This document shows, piece by piece, positions 48,975 through 59,773 of a stretch of DNA of 64,000 nt. This stretch comes from Epiperipatus broadwayi (lineage: Eukaryota > Onychophora > Udeonychophora > Euonychophora > Peripatidae). Below the pieces are notes generated by a model, which was not told the origin of the DNA, did no database searches, and saw only the letters and a program-made list of their open reading frames with translations. The stretch spans positions 742,001 through 806,000 of the forward strand of contig JAQFVV010006476.1 of the NCBI GenBank assembly GCA_028023455.1, given 5' to 3'. Positions within the stretch are counted from its first letter, which is position 1. Each line of letters starts with the position of its first letter. A program made the translations under genes and the position numbers.

Positions 48975-50868
48975 TGTAATGGGCACACATGCCATTACAT
49001 TATTTATTTTAAAAATTTAGACATTAAAAAGAAAAGTTCGCATATAAAAACTTTTTTTAAGAAATAAAAAATTGAAAGTTAAAAGTCATTTAAACTTTAT
49101 ATACACCTGGGTCTCGTTTTACACGATAGATAGGTTCCTCAGAAAACATGCACGAACGAAATCACGCAAAAACAGACGTAACTTACATTGAAAAAGGGGA
49201 GGGTGTGGTCTGTGATTTTTCAAAATTCGCATAAAAGCAAAGCACCAACGTAAAATTACTTTAGAATTCGCACAAAAAAATAAGGAAATAAAATATGACT
49301 AATAAAAAATTTCAAATTTGAAAAAAATTGATACAAGACAAACTTTTTTTAACTATAATATTTAATTTTATTCAAAATAATATATTTTTATGCATAATTT
49401 ACAGTACAGTAATTTACATTTTTTTTATACGTTTTAATTATTATTGCTATTTGCTGAAAAAAACGTTCGTTTGCAAACTGGTAAAAAAAATCAGATTTTT
49501 CACAAAAGGAAATACAACTAGTGCCAACTTCACACTTATGTTGTGTCAATGGTTTTCTGGTGACAATGTAATTAGTAATTAATCTTTGAGACAATGATTT
49601 TATTAATTGTTTATGAAACTAACAACTAAAAATTAAATTCTTATTTTTGTCTTTAATTTTTTAATTTTCAATTCCATTTAAAAATCAAATTTCACATCAC
49701 ATTAATTTCAAGTCACCATAAGTAATTTTTAAATTGTTAATTACAATTAAAAATTAGATTTTAATTTTTAATTGTCAAATTTAATTGTGCCCACTGCTAT
49801 TACTCACCTTTTAAAAATAAACTTGTGGACACTAAATGATTAATAATTGATTACATTCTTTTTTAAAAAGCAAAAACAATGCGATTTAAAATGCAAAATT
49901 ATCACGCACAATGTTTGAACAAATTTACATTATAATCTTGTAAAATTTAATGTGTGTATACATAAAATGTGAAAATCATGATTTTAATTTCATTATTGCA
50001 TAAAATCTTACTATTATAAAATACTGAAAATATTGAAATTACTAAAATGAAAGTCGAATTCCAATAATGTGCTATTACTATCAATATAACGTAAGTGCGC
50101 GAAATTTATTATTTAAAATAATAGTGCATTATCGGAGTTCAACTTCTGGTGAAACATGAATCGCGTAACTTCAAAATTGTGTTAAATAAGTCCACATAAA
50201 AAGAGACCCAGGTGTATATAAAATCACACAGATGAAAAATTATTACAAGAAAACTTTATTAAAAAAAGAAAAAGTTTTAAAACTAAATATTAAGAAAAAA
50301 ACTTGAAAGATTTAAAGATAAAAAGAATGTACAATAAATTAATTAATGCTATTGTGAAATGGAAATGATTATTTTAATTAGTTAAAAATAAGCTATCCCT
50401 TGGGCATTTCAAAATGTATAAGTAAAGGTCAGATAGGAGAGAAAAAACAATAGAAACTAATAGCCAATAAAAGAAATCCTTCAGGAAATGGACCTCAATG
50501 AAAAGATCATCATCATCATTATATAATGTCCACTGGATCCAAAAGTTTACAATAAAAGGAAAAGTTTGGAAATTATTTTTAAAAAAAGAGGAAGAGATGT
50601 GAAAGCAGAGAAGTGTGCTATATGTGTTAGTGAGGAGAGAGTTGAAGGAGAAGAGATTGAAAGACATACTTTCAATTCCTTCAGTTTTTCTAAAAAAAAA
50701 AAAGACATTGTTTTCCATATCTGCGGACTACAGGCCATCAGGACCTGGAAATAAAATACCAGCTAAAGTAAAAAACCTCCGGATGAATCAACAAAATGGC
50801 CAACAGCATACCAGTCTCCCCAGGATGTCAAAACAATTAACATTGGAACCGAAATGGCAAGCAACGGT
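48975..50868 (+). repeat. Dispersed repeat D1, copy split by a MITE
   Basis: Same sequence as 47415-48179 with substitutions, interrupted at 49104-50214 by MITE M1. The copies lie about 0.8 kb apart in direct orientation. Confidence 0.88.
49104..50214 (+). mobile_element. MITE family M1, copy 2 (1,111 bp)
   Basis: Inverted repeats CACCTGGGTCTCG and its complement at 50203-50214, flanked by TA (49102-49103 and 50215-50216). It interrupts the second copy of a 0.77-kb repeat whose uninterrupted copy at 47415-48179 provides the empty site. Inverted relative to copy 1. Confidence 0.88.
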
Positions 50869-51865
50869 TTAAAGATGAACTTTTTTAAAATAGTAAGAAC
50901 TATATAACCAATGAACATTTTTCAAAATAGTAAGAACTTTAATTCCAAAATCTTTTCCATATTTAATAGAAATAGAATCCTATCTGACCAATGTAAAATA
51001 TTATTAATAACTAATTTTATTTGATGTATTTTTTTAAAAAATCATTTCCATTAAGTTATTTGTTTCGTTCTTTTAAGTTTTTATTATGATTTTTTTTCCT
51101 GTTAAACTAAACTTAATAAATGTTAAATTTAAGTCAGGCATGAATGGCTGTATAGATTTGTAAAGTTATATTAGTTTAATTAAGGGAGGGTAAATCTTAG
51201 ATTATTTGTTTCATAGTTAAATTGGGTTAATGGATTGGATATATTGGTGTAATTAGTAAATGCAATATGAGATCCACTATGTGCAGGATCACATTATATG
51301 CTGCGCTTGGGTGAAATAAGCCTATTTCTTATTGACCATTGGACGAGAGACAATTTCTTCTCTAACTACACTGTTCAGATGTGCATTCCTGACAGTATGG
51401 TATTGTGCTGTTGTATTTATGCTGCATTGAATACATCGATATATCATATAGATTGGCGTTGGTTTGACTGCGAACTTTTGGCCTAAAGTTAAATCAGGGA
51501 TAGATTTTTTTTTTTCAAATGCAATCTATGTAGTCTATTCATACTCGACACTTTAATAAAATATTAAATTCATCTGTGCAAACTTATAAAATAAAAGTTA
51601 AAATGTAAATCAAATTCTAAAATAAAAAGTTGAAAATGTAAATTAAATGCTAAAGTAAAAGTTAGACTAAAATAATAATTCTAAATCTTATATATGTCTA
51701 ATAAAATGTTTGTATGTGTTATTACTGGCAGTGGCTTCTTATTTTTTTTTTAATATTGAAAATATTATTAGATAAGAATTTATATTTTATATGATCTCTG
51801 TGTCTCACTGAGCTAATGGCATGGGCTGACTGTCGGAATGAAATATATATGTAAAATTAGATCTT

Positions 51866-51976
51866 AACAGCACGTATCTGCCTACTCTATAAATTTTCTA
51901 GGTTCAAGTAGCCTAGTGACGCCCTGTAGTGCAGATACAGTAAGACTGGAACTTCCAATACACCCTGACGATTATA
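51866..51976 (+). repeat. Dispersed repeat D2, copy 2
   Basis: AACAGCACGTATCTGCCTAC...GGTTCAAGTAGCCTAGTGA...CACCCTGAC. Confidence 0.7.
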
Positions 51977-51985
51977 ATATATATA

Positions 51986-52160
51986 TATTATTTTTTGGGT
52001 TAAACCGTGTATTACTTTCCATTACATACTGATATTTCGACGAACAAACATCTGCCATTGTCAAGGTTAACTTTTACCTTGACAATGGCAGATGTTAGTT
52101 TGTCAAAATATCATCAGTATGTAATGGAAAATAATACACAGTTTAACCCAAAAAATAATA
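51986..52160. repeat. Near-perfect palindrome, 85-bp arms
   Basis: ATTATTTTTTGGGTTAAAC...CATCTGCCATTGTCAAGG and its inverse with almost no loop (centre near 52070). The motif CATACTGATGATATTTTGAC on the minus strand resembles the start of a hammerhead, but no GAAAC follows. Confidence 0.8.
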
Positions 52161-52389
52161 ATTTATCTACAACATACAACCGTGAAACCATTATATATAT
52201 ATATAAAATAATAATTTATCTACAACATACAACCGTGAAACCATTATATATATATGTATATATTAAGCAATTAAATCATCCCACATGATTAAGAAATCCA
52301 GTACTGCCCTCTGTGAACTAATATATAAATACATTACAGTTCGTATTTCAAAATAGCCAGGTCAAAATGGTATATATATATTTGTAAGT

Positions 52390-52865
52390 ATATATAGAGC
52401 TTCAATGGAGTGCTTTTGATAGAAATATTACAAGGAAGCATGCCTATGTGATTGGAAAGATTTTTATTAGATGGGTTTTACCGTTCTTACTTATATGGTT
52501 GGATTCTTAATAGAGGAGCAATACAGATCTTCAGACCACTCAAAAAAGTATGGGGAGATTTGTTTCAAGAGTAAGAAGAAGAGAATGAAAACACTATGCA
52601 TGGGTGAAAGAACAGCAGGTATTATATCATTTAATGAAGCTGAACTGTACATATTTATAGAATAGATGTCAATAAATAGATAATTAAGGTCTTAAATTTG
52701 ATTTCAAGACATTGTAAGAGACCTAAAAAAGTTCTCATGTGAAATGGATGATTTAAATAAGAAAATTTTTGGTGTGTTGTGGAAAAGAAAATATTGGAGT
52801 AATTTGAATAAACTTATACAGACCATCTTGCAGTGGACTGATAATGATTAAAATGATGATAATGC
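52390..52865 (+). pseudogene. RTE LINE thumb and 3' end
   Basis: GGAGTGCTTTTGATAGAAAT, a GTTTTACCG...TATATGGTT segment, AGAGCAATACAGATC and a CAGTGGACTGATAATG end follow the order seen at 3500-3955. Decayed. Confidence 0.65.
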
Positions 52866-53087
52866 TATTTGAATCTATCACTCTATAACTGTATTAAACT
52901 ATAGAGGGAAAATGCAATGTGTCCCAATAAAAAGGTGACTGATAGCTGATGCTTTATCAAACTGACTCTGCCTATTTGTGAATCAATACACGCCTATTAC
53001 TTAGGAACATTTATTAAGACAATAAAGCCAATTACTCAAGGCTTTAATAAATTTATAAATGGAGATGATAGCACTCAACCCTTAAGC

Positions 53088-53330
53088 TATCAACAATTTC
53101 AACCTGTAGTCAAGGCAACCTCTTTTAACAATAAAGGTGATACTACCTTCATCTAAGGTCTGATATGTTTATATAGACACTAAAGATTGCAACATTCCTT
53201 GGTCATGTTGCAATCTTTAGTGTCTATATAAACATAACAGACTATAGATAAAGGTGGTAATGCTTTTATTGTTTAAGGATGTTGCCATGACTACAGATTG
53301 AGATTGTTAATTGCTTGAGGATTGATTGTT
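53088..53330. repeat. Palindrome, about 120-bp arms
   Basis: Inner arms ACACTAAAGATTGCAACAT and its inverse meet at about 53200. Outer arms are more diverged. No ribozyme core. Confidence 0.75.
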
Positions 53331-53639
53331 ATTACATTTTAGTTATTAACCAAATAAGTTTTAATGCAACAACCTGTCTGAATTAGAGTTTCAGCAAAAA
53401 ATGTGTCAATGTATTTCGTAACTTTAATCAATGAAGGAAAAATGGGTTAAAATTAAATTTTGTTTTAAAGTACGCACAACTTCTACTTAAAAGTTTGAAA
53501 TGATTCATTAGTTATAAGAACACTTTGAAGTTATTGCAAGATGTTATGATGGCAGGGAAAGCACTGAAGATAATACAGAAAGGTATGAAACAAACTATCA
53601 CACTTTATGACATAACTCGTGATCCAGAAAAGTAGTGCA

Positions 53640-53770
53640 TTAAAACTTATGTAGTAAATAATTAAAAGGGGGCCATTTTATAATTCATGAATTGATTTAG
53701 ATATGGTCCTACAGGCAGCTTGAAGAAAGAACCAGTTACCTTTTCAAAGAGACCCCTATATAAGTCTAAA
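53640..53770 (+). repeat. Dispersed repeat 'CTGCAGGCAG / GAACCAGTCA', copy 3
   Basis: The most diverged of three copies (GATTTAGATATGG, ACAGGCAG, AGAACCAGTTA). Confidence 0.45.
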
Positions 53771-53871
53771 GAATATGGAAAAATATATGAATTTGAAGAT
53801 TTTTTATTTATTCAGGGAAATAATTAAAAAGTTATTAAATAATTAAATGTGTGTTTTACATATGTAATGAT

Positions 53872-54095
53872 CAGTTATTTTGCAGATAATATCTCCACAC
53901 TAAATTCTAATATATTTATTTCCATACTTAGCGCTTTCGAAGGAATGATGCATTCATTTTCAGAACTGTAGATAGCTCTAATACCGGCTATCTACAGCTT
54001 TGAAAATGAAGGCATCGTTCCTTCGAAAGCGCTAAGTATGGAAATAAATATATTAGAGTTTAGTGTGGAGATATTACCGTAAAATATCTGATCAT
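53872..54095. repeat. Fold-back element with decayed hammerhead-like centre
   Basis: Arms run from AATGATCAG...AATATATTTATTTCCATACT to their inverse ending CTGATCATT. The core holds TTTGAAAAT, stem GAAGG/CCTTC and GAAAGCGCT (about 53998-54033). It parallels the 4826-5281 element and can be read as a hammerhead with two lost core bases. Confidence 0.75.
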
Positions 54096-54143
54096 TAAAA
54101 AGTTATTATAAAATAAGAAGAGTTTTCAGAAATTATAAAAATA

Positions 54144-54228
54144 TGTCAAGCGTTGGTGGGAGAGTGGTTAGCACAGCCGCCTTACAAGTAGTTGTCCTGG
54201 GATTCGCTTCCCGGCCGATGCTTTGACA
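54144..54228 (+). repeat. tRNA-like repeat with extended terminal stem, copy 4
   Basis: Plus strand. TGTCAAGCGTTGG and CCGATGCTTTGACA form a roughly 13-bp stem with one bulge around AGTGGTTAGCAC, CCTTACAAG and GGGATTCGCTTCCC. It sits in intron 1, close to the end of coding exon 1. Confidence 0.65.
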
Positions 54229-54641
54229 CATTAAAAAAAATATATAAAAATATTTACTTTAAGAAAAAAGAACTATCTTAAACACTAAATTTAAAAAATG
54301 AACCAACTTTTAAATAGTTCACTACAAGGCATATTGGATGTATCAATTTTGGACCATGAGAGTTTAAAAAATGTTCTTATCCCGATAAAAGTATCCAAAT
54401 ATTTATCTATCATTATCGTATGATTAGATGAATTGGTTAATTGGGATTTGGAAATTATAATTTTTTAAAATTTTACTCAGTTCGGGTTTAAATTCGGTTA
54501 TAAGCATGATAAATCATAAGGCCCTTAAGTTCAAATTATAATAAAATGATTAAACATAAGTAAAAAGTGTTTTATCAATTCAAGGCAAAAACTCGTTATT
54601 TTTATTACTAATTTTAACCATATTTTGCATTAGCTTCTTAC

Positions 54642-55221
54642 CGTTTAAGTTAATTTTAACAGTTCCTATCATCTCTCCTAATCGATCATCAATTTCTTCT
54701 ATTATATTATTCGACAAATCGATTTCATTTAGATTTTGCAATATTTCAAACATGCTTATAGGTATGGTCTTGATTTTATTGTGATTTAGTTTTATGGTTG
54801 TTATAGAACTAGGAAATAAAGACGGCTCAATATCTTGAATTAAGTTGTGGGATAAACTTACTGTAGTAAGCATTTTCAATTTACTTAGTTGAGGTATTTG
54901 ATGTAGATTCAAATGTTCTAAACAAAGAGATTCTAGTTTAGGAAATCTTTTAAAAGGAACATTTTTCAAGATACTATGGGATGTAATGTGAAGACCAGAT
55001 ATATTTCTGAAAGACTGATAATTGTTCGCTAATAAGTTCTCATCTGCTACGAGATAATATTTGGTATTTGGATGTAAATTAATTTGACTGAAATTCCGAT
55101 AATCCACCATTTCATATATAGTTGTGTTCAGTAATTTATTACAAAATAATGATGCTGTCATAATAATATTTGTCAATATGCATACACTAAGTAACCAACT
55201 GGATAATGAGTGAAACAGCAT
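54642..55221 (-). CDS. Coding exon 1: signal peptide and leucine-rich repeats
   Basis: The exon encodes residues 1-193 plus one base. A T-rich tract ending CAG lies directly before the ATG, so the start codon is the first codon of this exon and an untranslated exon lies further upstream. Residues 1 to about 27 form a hydrophobic signal peptide. LRR strands follow around residues 96-119 (LESLCLEHLNL), 118-139 (LTTVSLSHNLI), 140-163 (ITTIKLNHNKI), 164-186 (LNEIDLSNNII) and 187-193, which opens the repeat finished in exon 2. A degenerate repeat may lie at 74-95. Possible N-glycosylation sites are N32, N43 and N73. There is no clear cysteine-rich N-cap. The donor is AAACG|GTAAGA. Reading through it gives about 27 non-conserved residues, which supports splicing here. 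Confidence 0.85.
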
Positions 55222-56199
55222 CTGAAAAAAAAAAAAATCCAAAAATATTAAGAAAGTAATATATATTTAAAAAAGTTTACTTAAGTACGTTTTCTGATGC
55301 ATAATGAGAACAGAAAAATTCTACTGAAGTCAGAAACTTCCACTGCATAATTAGATAAGCAATTTTATCAATAACAATTGCACACATGAATTTCTTCTAA
55401 CACAAATATTTAAGATAATAAATATTAATTCATACAAATGTATACAAACATCCAAAGTACATCAGTATACACAGAATAATTACATTTGCTTATATGTGCA
55501 TATATACATATATATCAGTAAATACATTTTCTTGAATACATTTTCTTAATTGGAGTATTGTATACTCGGAGATATTTTTAATAATACTATCTGAGCAAGT
55601 GACAATTTAAATGGCACTAGACAATCTTTAAAACTCAGCAGGTTTATTTACCCGTGCCATTTAATTTAATTTTCAATTTGTTGTTATAGCTTGACGTTGG
55701 AAGTGTGAAAGCACGATTTAATATTATTAATGAAAATAATAAATAATAATGAAAATAATAAATGTCTTTTTACTTTGTGCCAGGGATTAATAACTATTTT
55801 GTGCGTGAAAGTAGTTTATCCTCACACACAATAAACCATAAATATAGTCTTAATAGATATTATTTCTGTAGTGTAATTTTCACTAGACACTCTCATACAA
55901 GGTAGAGACTGATTTTTATCCACTTGTGGAGGGGTGTAATAATAAATATATGACAAAAGACATGTGAAAAAGGTGTACGATCCCCATAAATGCACATAAT
56001 GTGAATAATCTCTAGTCTAATAAATGACTAATAAAAGTTATTAAATAAATATGGTCTGATTTTCGAGTTCTATTAATTCGTATTTATTATAGTCCATTTA
56101 GTTTTGATTTTCATTAACACGTAACAATTTTACTTAAAGATAACTAGCAGATTACAACTTACATCACTTTAAATCTATCTTTTACTTAAATTGATAAAT

Positions 56200-56515
56200 A
56201 TATAGGGGGTTTGAACTCAGACTTTCACATGACCCTCAACTATCCATGCTATCTCACACTGCTGACACATGATCACACACATGTTGAAAAAATAAATAAT
56301 CATCATTGAAGTATGAAGATTAGCTATATTAATATAAGCCGAGCATTGATTGTATATATGTGTGGAGATGATAATCTGGACCAACTGATGAGTGCTGGTT
56401 TAGCACGAAATACATATATTGGTGATTATATGTGTAATCAAGGGTATCAACAGTATAAGATAGTGTGGATAGTTGAAACCCCCTATATATTACAAATTGA
56501 AGTTCCGGTATGAAA
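56200..56515. repeat. Family H3 repeat, fold-back copy
   Basis: 56205-56300 is the inverse of 56880-56985, and 56305-56515 is a direct, shortened copy of 56755-57035. The ribozyme lies between the inverted parts. Confidence 0.75.
56371..56429 (+). ncRNA. Hammerhead ribozyme, family H3, complete
   Basis: CTGATGA (56385-56391), stem II GTGCT/AGCAC with loop GGTTT, GAAA (56407-56410), stem III ATA/TAT with loop CA, H17 = A, then stem I ACCAA/TTGGT, an internal loop, and ATAAT/ATTAT. All core bases are canonical, with stem II flush as in textbook type I ribozymes. Confidence 0.85.
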
Positions 56516-56749
56516 AAGCCTGTACTGTAAAAAAAAATGTATATATTAAAATATAATGCTGTAAGGTTTTTCTATCCCTTGTATATATATGTAAATGAAT
56601 TATGTGTCACATGTGAGGGGTTAGAGTTACTTATGATTAACCTAGATAGGATGAGAAGGTTGGCACCAATGTGGGCTTTGAGCATTCCATCACCAGATTT
56701 TCAATGATACGAATGGCTGAAGAGTTGTGGGGTGGAGTGGATTGAAGCC

Positions 56750-57035
56750 TGTTTATTAAAGTATGAAGATTGACTATCTTAATATAAGCTGAGCATTGAT
56801 TGTATATATATGTGGAGATGATAATGTGAACCAACTGACGAGTGCTGGTTTAGCATGAAATATGTATATTGGTGATTATTTATCTTTTCAACATGTGTGT
56901 GATCAAGTGTGTCAGCAATATGAGATAGTGTGGGTAGTTGAGGGTTGTGTGGAAGTCTGAGTTTAAATGCCTATATATTACATATTGAAGCGCAGATATG
57001 AAAAAGCCTGTACTGTAGAAAAAATTCATATATTA
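56750..57035 (+). repeat. Family H3 repeat, plain copy
   Basis: Direct copy of 56305-56515 with an extra 90 bp (CTTTTCAACATGTGTGTGAT...), ending ATGAAAAAGCCTGTACTGTA. Confidence 0.75.
56821..56879 (+). ncRNA. Hammerhead ribozyme, family H3, complete
   Basis: CTGACGA (56835-56841), stem II GTGCT/AGCAT, GAAA (56857-56860), stem III ATA/TAT with loop TG, A before stem I TTGGT. ATAAT/ATTAT outer helix kept. The last base of stem II (AGCAT) makes a G-T pair. Confidence 0.83.
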
Positions 57036-57209
57036 AACTTCATTATTTCTCAATTCGTCTCTCTTTTTTATTCTTTTTTATATGCTAATGCATTTTATAT
57101 CTATATGTTAATTAGCCTAGCTTTAAACCTATTTGTTATTCTTTAAACCTATTTGTTATTCATTAACGTTTGTTATGCAAATTTTCTAGAGTGTACAGTT
57201 TATTGGAAG

Positions 57210-59755
57210 TAATAATAATGACAAGGTTACTGTCCGCATGCAATCACAAATATCCAAAATAAACTTTATTTACAATGCACATATATTGAAACAGTAAGAT
57301 TTGCCTTACCAATCTTAGTTTCGCCTTGCCTGCCTGTTTCCTACCCTCATGCCTTATTTAAAACCCTAATTTCATCGTATTGTGTGTGTACTGGGTATAT
57401 TTACCGAAATCCCGCCTAAATTTATATGTATAATGGGGTGCCCGGGGTTTAATAATAATTAAAATTGTTTTTAAACGGTTTTATTTTCAAACCGTCGAGT
57501 ATATATTACATATATATGCTTGTACAATAAAGTAGGTCACATATTCTCATCTACACACATACTGCGATAATATTTAAAAAAATATCAAAATATTTTATTT
57601 AAAAGTTGTTTTTGAATCGATTTATTTGTGATGTTATTTCGTTATAATTATTTGTCTTTAAGAAATAATATCACTGAGAAATGTTTCTGGAAATTAAATT
57701 CAGAAATAGTGTTTGATAAATGTAAAGCGTTGTAAAATATTATTCAAAAACATGTCATCATTTTTAAATCAGTGAGGGTAGAGAAAGAACAATAGTAGCT
57801 AATTTTAATCATATTGGTGCCAGTAGATTTGATGAGATAAAACAGTGTTTACGAACAGATTTTAATTAGAAAATGTAATCCGTGTTTTTCAAATGTGTAA
57901 TAATTAAAGAATGGATTTCATCACCGCAGGGTTAGATGGTAATCAGGGAGAGCGTATAAATAGGGCTGATTGATTGTAATTAGGATTAGACAGAGTTATT
58001 AATTAAGCTACCTGATCGTGACAGTAAATCCGAGTTGTAAAATAGTTTAACCTCAGAATGTCGGGGTAACGGGGCAATCGCTGTTTTTCCTCGGGATCCT
58101 GTGCCTTGGCCGTCCGTCAGTCAAAATCTGATGTCCTGTCACCGTATCATGAAATCCAACTGAACCAGCCCAATGATATGCTGCTCCTAAAATCTTCTAA
58201 CTGCTGCTGCGGAACCATGAATCGAAGAAAACTCATAATTTTACTTAAGAACTTTGCTACAAGTTTGGAAATTCCCACGGACACAGTTAAAAGAACAAGG
58301 TAATTAAAATCAACCCGAGATCTCGGAAAACTTCGAGCTAAAGCTAACAATTTTGTATATTCTATAAATGTATTTATTTAAATGTTTTTCTAATGCATGC
58401 TGAATTTGTGCTTGGGTTGATCTTCTGTTATATTTATAAATGTTTAATTTCAATGTGTTATTATGAAATGTATAATTAATTTCTTTAGACTAATGCGAGT
58501 TACGTAGGGAAGTTAAATGATGCGTGGTTGCCATCTTAGTTTATAAACTGCAAACACGCATTTCCCCCCCTTCCCATCGTTTCTATTTAAAAGTATCTCA
58601 TATATATGTTTCAAAGTATATTTTGCGTATCAAATTTTGTTAAATGAATAGTTATTTATCTTAAGTTTTGTTGAGAGTCTGCTGGCTATTCAAATATGAA
58701 AGTCGAGATCGAGCTATTTCTGTTCCTTAATTAACGAATTGCTCTTTATTTTATTAATTCTTATGAAAATTAAGCTGTGTTGCTAGTAAATATGCATGGG
58801 TGCTGGAATCCTCCTGTTGGCAAAGGTCATCATCGTTCGAATCTGTTTCCCCATATTTTACTCCACGGTTCCCAGTCATGTGCTAAAATGGCACATGGGA
58901 ATTATTTCGCGTATGTCCACACAGTTACGAAGCTCCTGGGTGTGGGCCAGGCTTGAGCTGTGAGTGGGCTAGAGACGTCCCAAATAAAAGGCAGAATGCC
59001 TATCCAATGCCAAGACCTTTTGCCATCCTTGAAAGTTGCATACTCATAAACTGCACCCCTCCTCAGCATATACTCGCTAGCACCACCGTATATTTCCCTT
59101 TACTTATTAAAAGAATTCTATTCAAATGAATTTCAAATCCGTTCAGTGTAGCTCGATCTTATAATCTATTCGCGAGCGACTCTCGATCTCCATTTAAATC
59201 TCCAGTTATAAATGTTTTAGAATATTTCAAACTCTATTAGACTTTACGTGACTCGCATATGCCTACCGTGTCAATATATTATAGACATTTTATCTAAACG
59301 AACCCAAGTACGAGGTATCAGCCATTTTGTTTGTTCATTATATAACTATCCAATTTGTATCGCTAAATTATTTTATTACCAAATTATTAAAATTTTATTT
59401 ATAAATTTAGTTCCTTTTCTCTATTTATTCGGGGTGCAATATAAATTACATAGTCCATTAAACTTATCTTTGGCACATCTATAAGTTATTGGTAAATTAA
59501 CCTAGGGCTATTTTAGATTTAGAGTCTTTTGTTTTCTCCCTGATCACCGGCACCGGCATGAAATTATATTATTAGTAGCATCAAGTGTGTTATCACGTAG
59601 AGGGCGTTGTGGAGTTTGGACTTTGGATTCGAACTTGAGATTTCTGGGAGGTAACTCTCCTAGTGTTGAGTTCTATGTCCCGGGTTTAAATTCTACAGTG
59701 TGTTAGCGAGATAGACATGTTTTGACTGTTACATAGTATTTTTTTTCCGGGTCCA
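57210..59755 (+). other. Probable upstream LTR or flank of the second LTR element
   Basis: Less AT-rich than its surroundings. It ends ...CCGGGTCCA directly before a primer-binding site, so the last part must be an LTR. The start of the LTR cannot be fixed because no second LTR lies in the window. No coding frame seen. Confidence 0.45.
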
Positions 59756-59773
59756 TGGCGCCCAACGTGGGGC
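59756..59773 (+). promoter_or_regulatory. Primer-binding site, tRNA-Lys type
   Basis: TGGCGCCCAACGTGGGGC is complementary to the 3' end of tRNA-Lys(1,2), the primer known from several retroviruses. CA ends the LTR just before it. Confidence 0.85.

Larger units (their letters stand above)
24671..54641 (-). other. Intron 1 of the LRR membrane-protein gene
   Basis: GT-AG intron of 29,971 bp, phase 1. It contains the MITEs, RTE fragments, several hammerhead repeats, the 78-bp tandem array, the duplicated 0.77-kb repeat and many palindromes listed separately. I see no further coding exon in it on either strand. Confidence 0.8.
8064..55221 (-). other. Gene span: split leucine-rich-repeat single-pass membrane protein (three coding exons)
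   Basis: Three minus-strand exons join into one 353-codon frame. The exon at 55221-54642 ends G|GTAAGA (phase 1), 24670-24307 begins after TTTTTATAG and ends AAAA|GTAAGT (phase 2), and 8181-8064 begins after TTTTTTCTTTCTAG. Both junctions keep the frame, and the first recreates an LRR C-cap motif (NPLDCD). Introns are 29,971 and 16,125 bp. The predicted product is a type I plasma-membrane protein: signal peptide, LRR ectodomain, acidic stalk, one membrane helix, about 50-residue tail. Such proteins usually act in adhesion or receptor signalling, but the ligand and orthologue are unknown to me. The joins are inferred from splice signals, phase and domain logic, not from transcript data. No promoter or 5' UTR exon was found. 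Confidence 0.82.

Noticed and set aside
50374-50872. Overlapping open frames around the KKKK/FFFF stretch
   Set aside because: They lie in dispersed repeat D1. The matching copy at 47415-48179 is broken, and both strands give frames of similar length.
51986-52160. Possible hammerhead in the CATACTGATGAT palindrome
   Set aside because: CTGATGA is present on one arm, but no GAAAC at the right distance and no stem II.
55200-55242. Start codon upstream at MDFFFFQ
   Set aside because: This stretch is the T-rich tract of a splice acceptor ending CAG directly before the better ATG at 55221.
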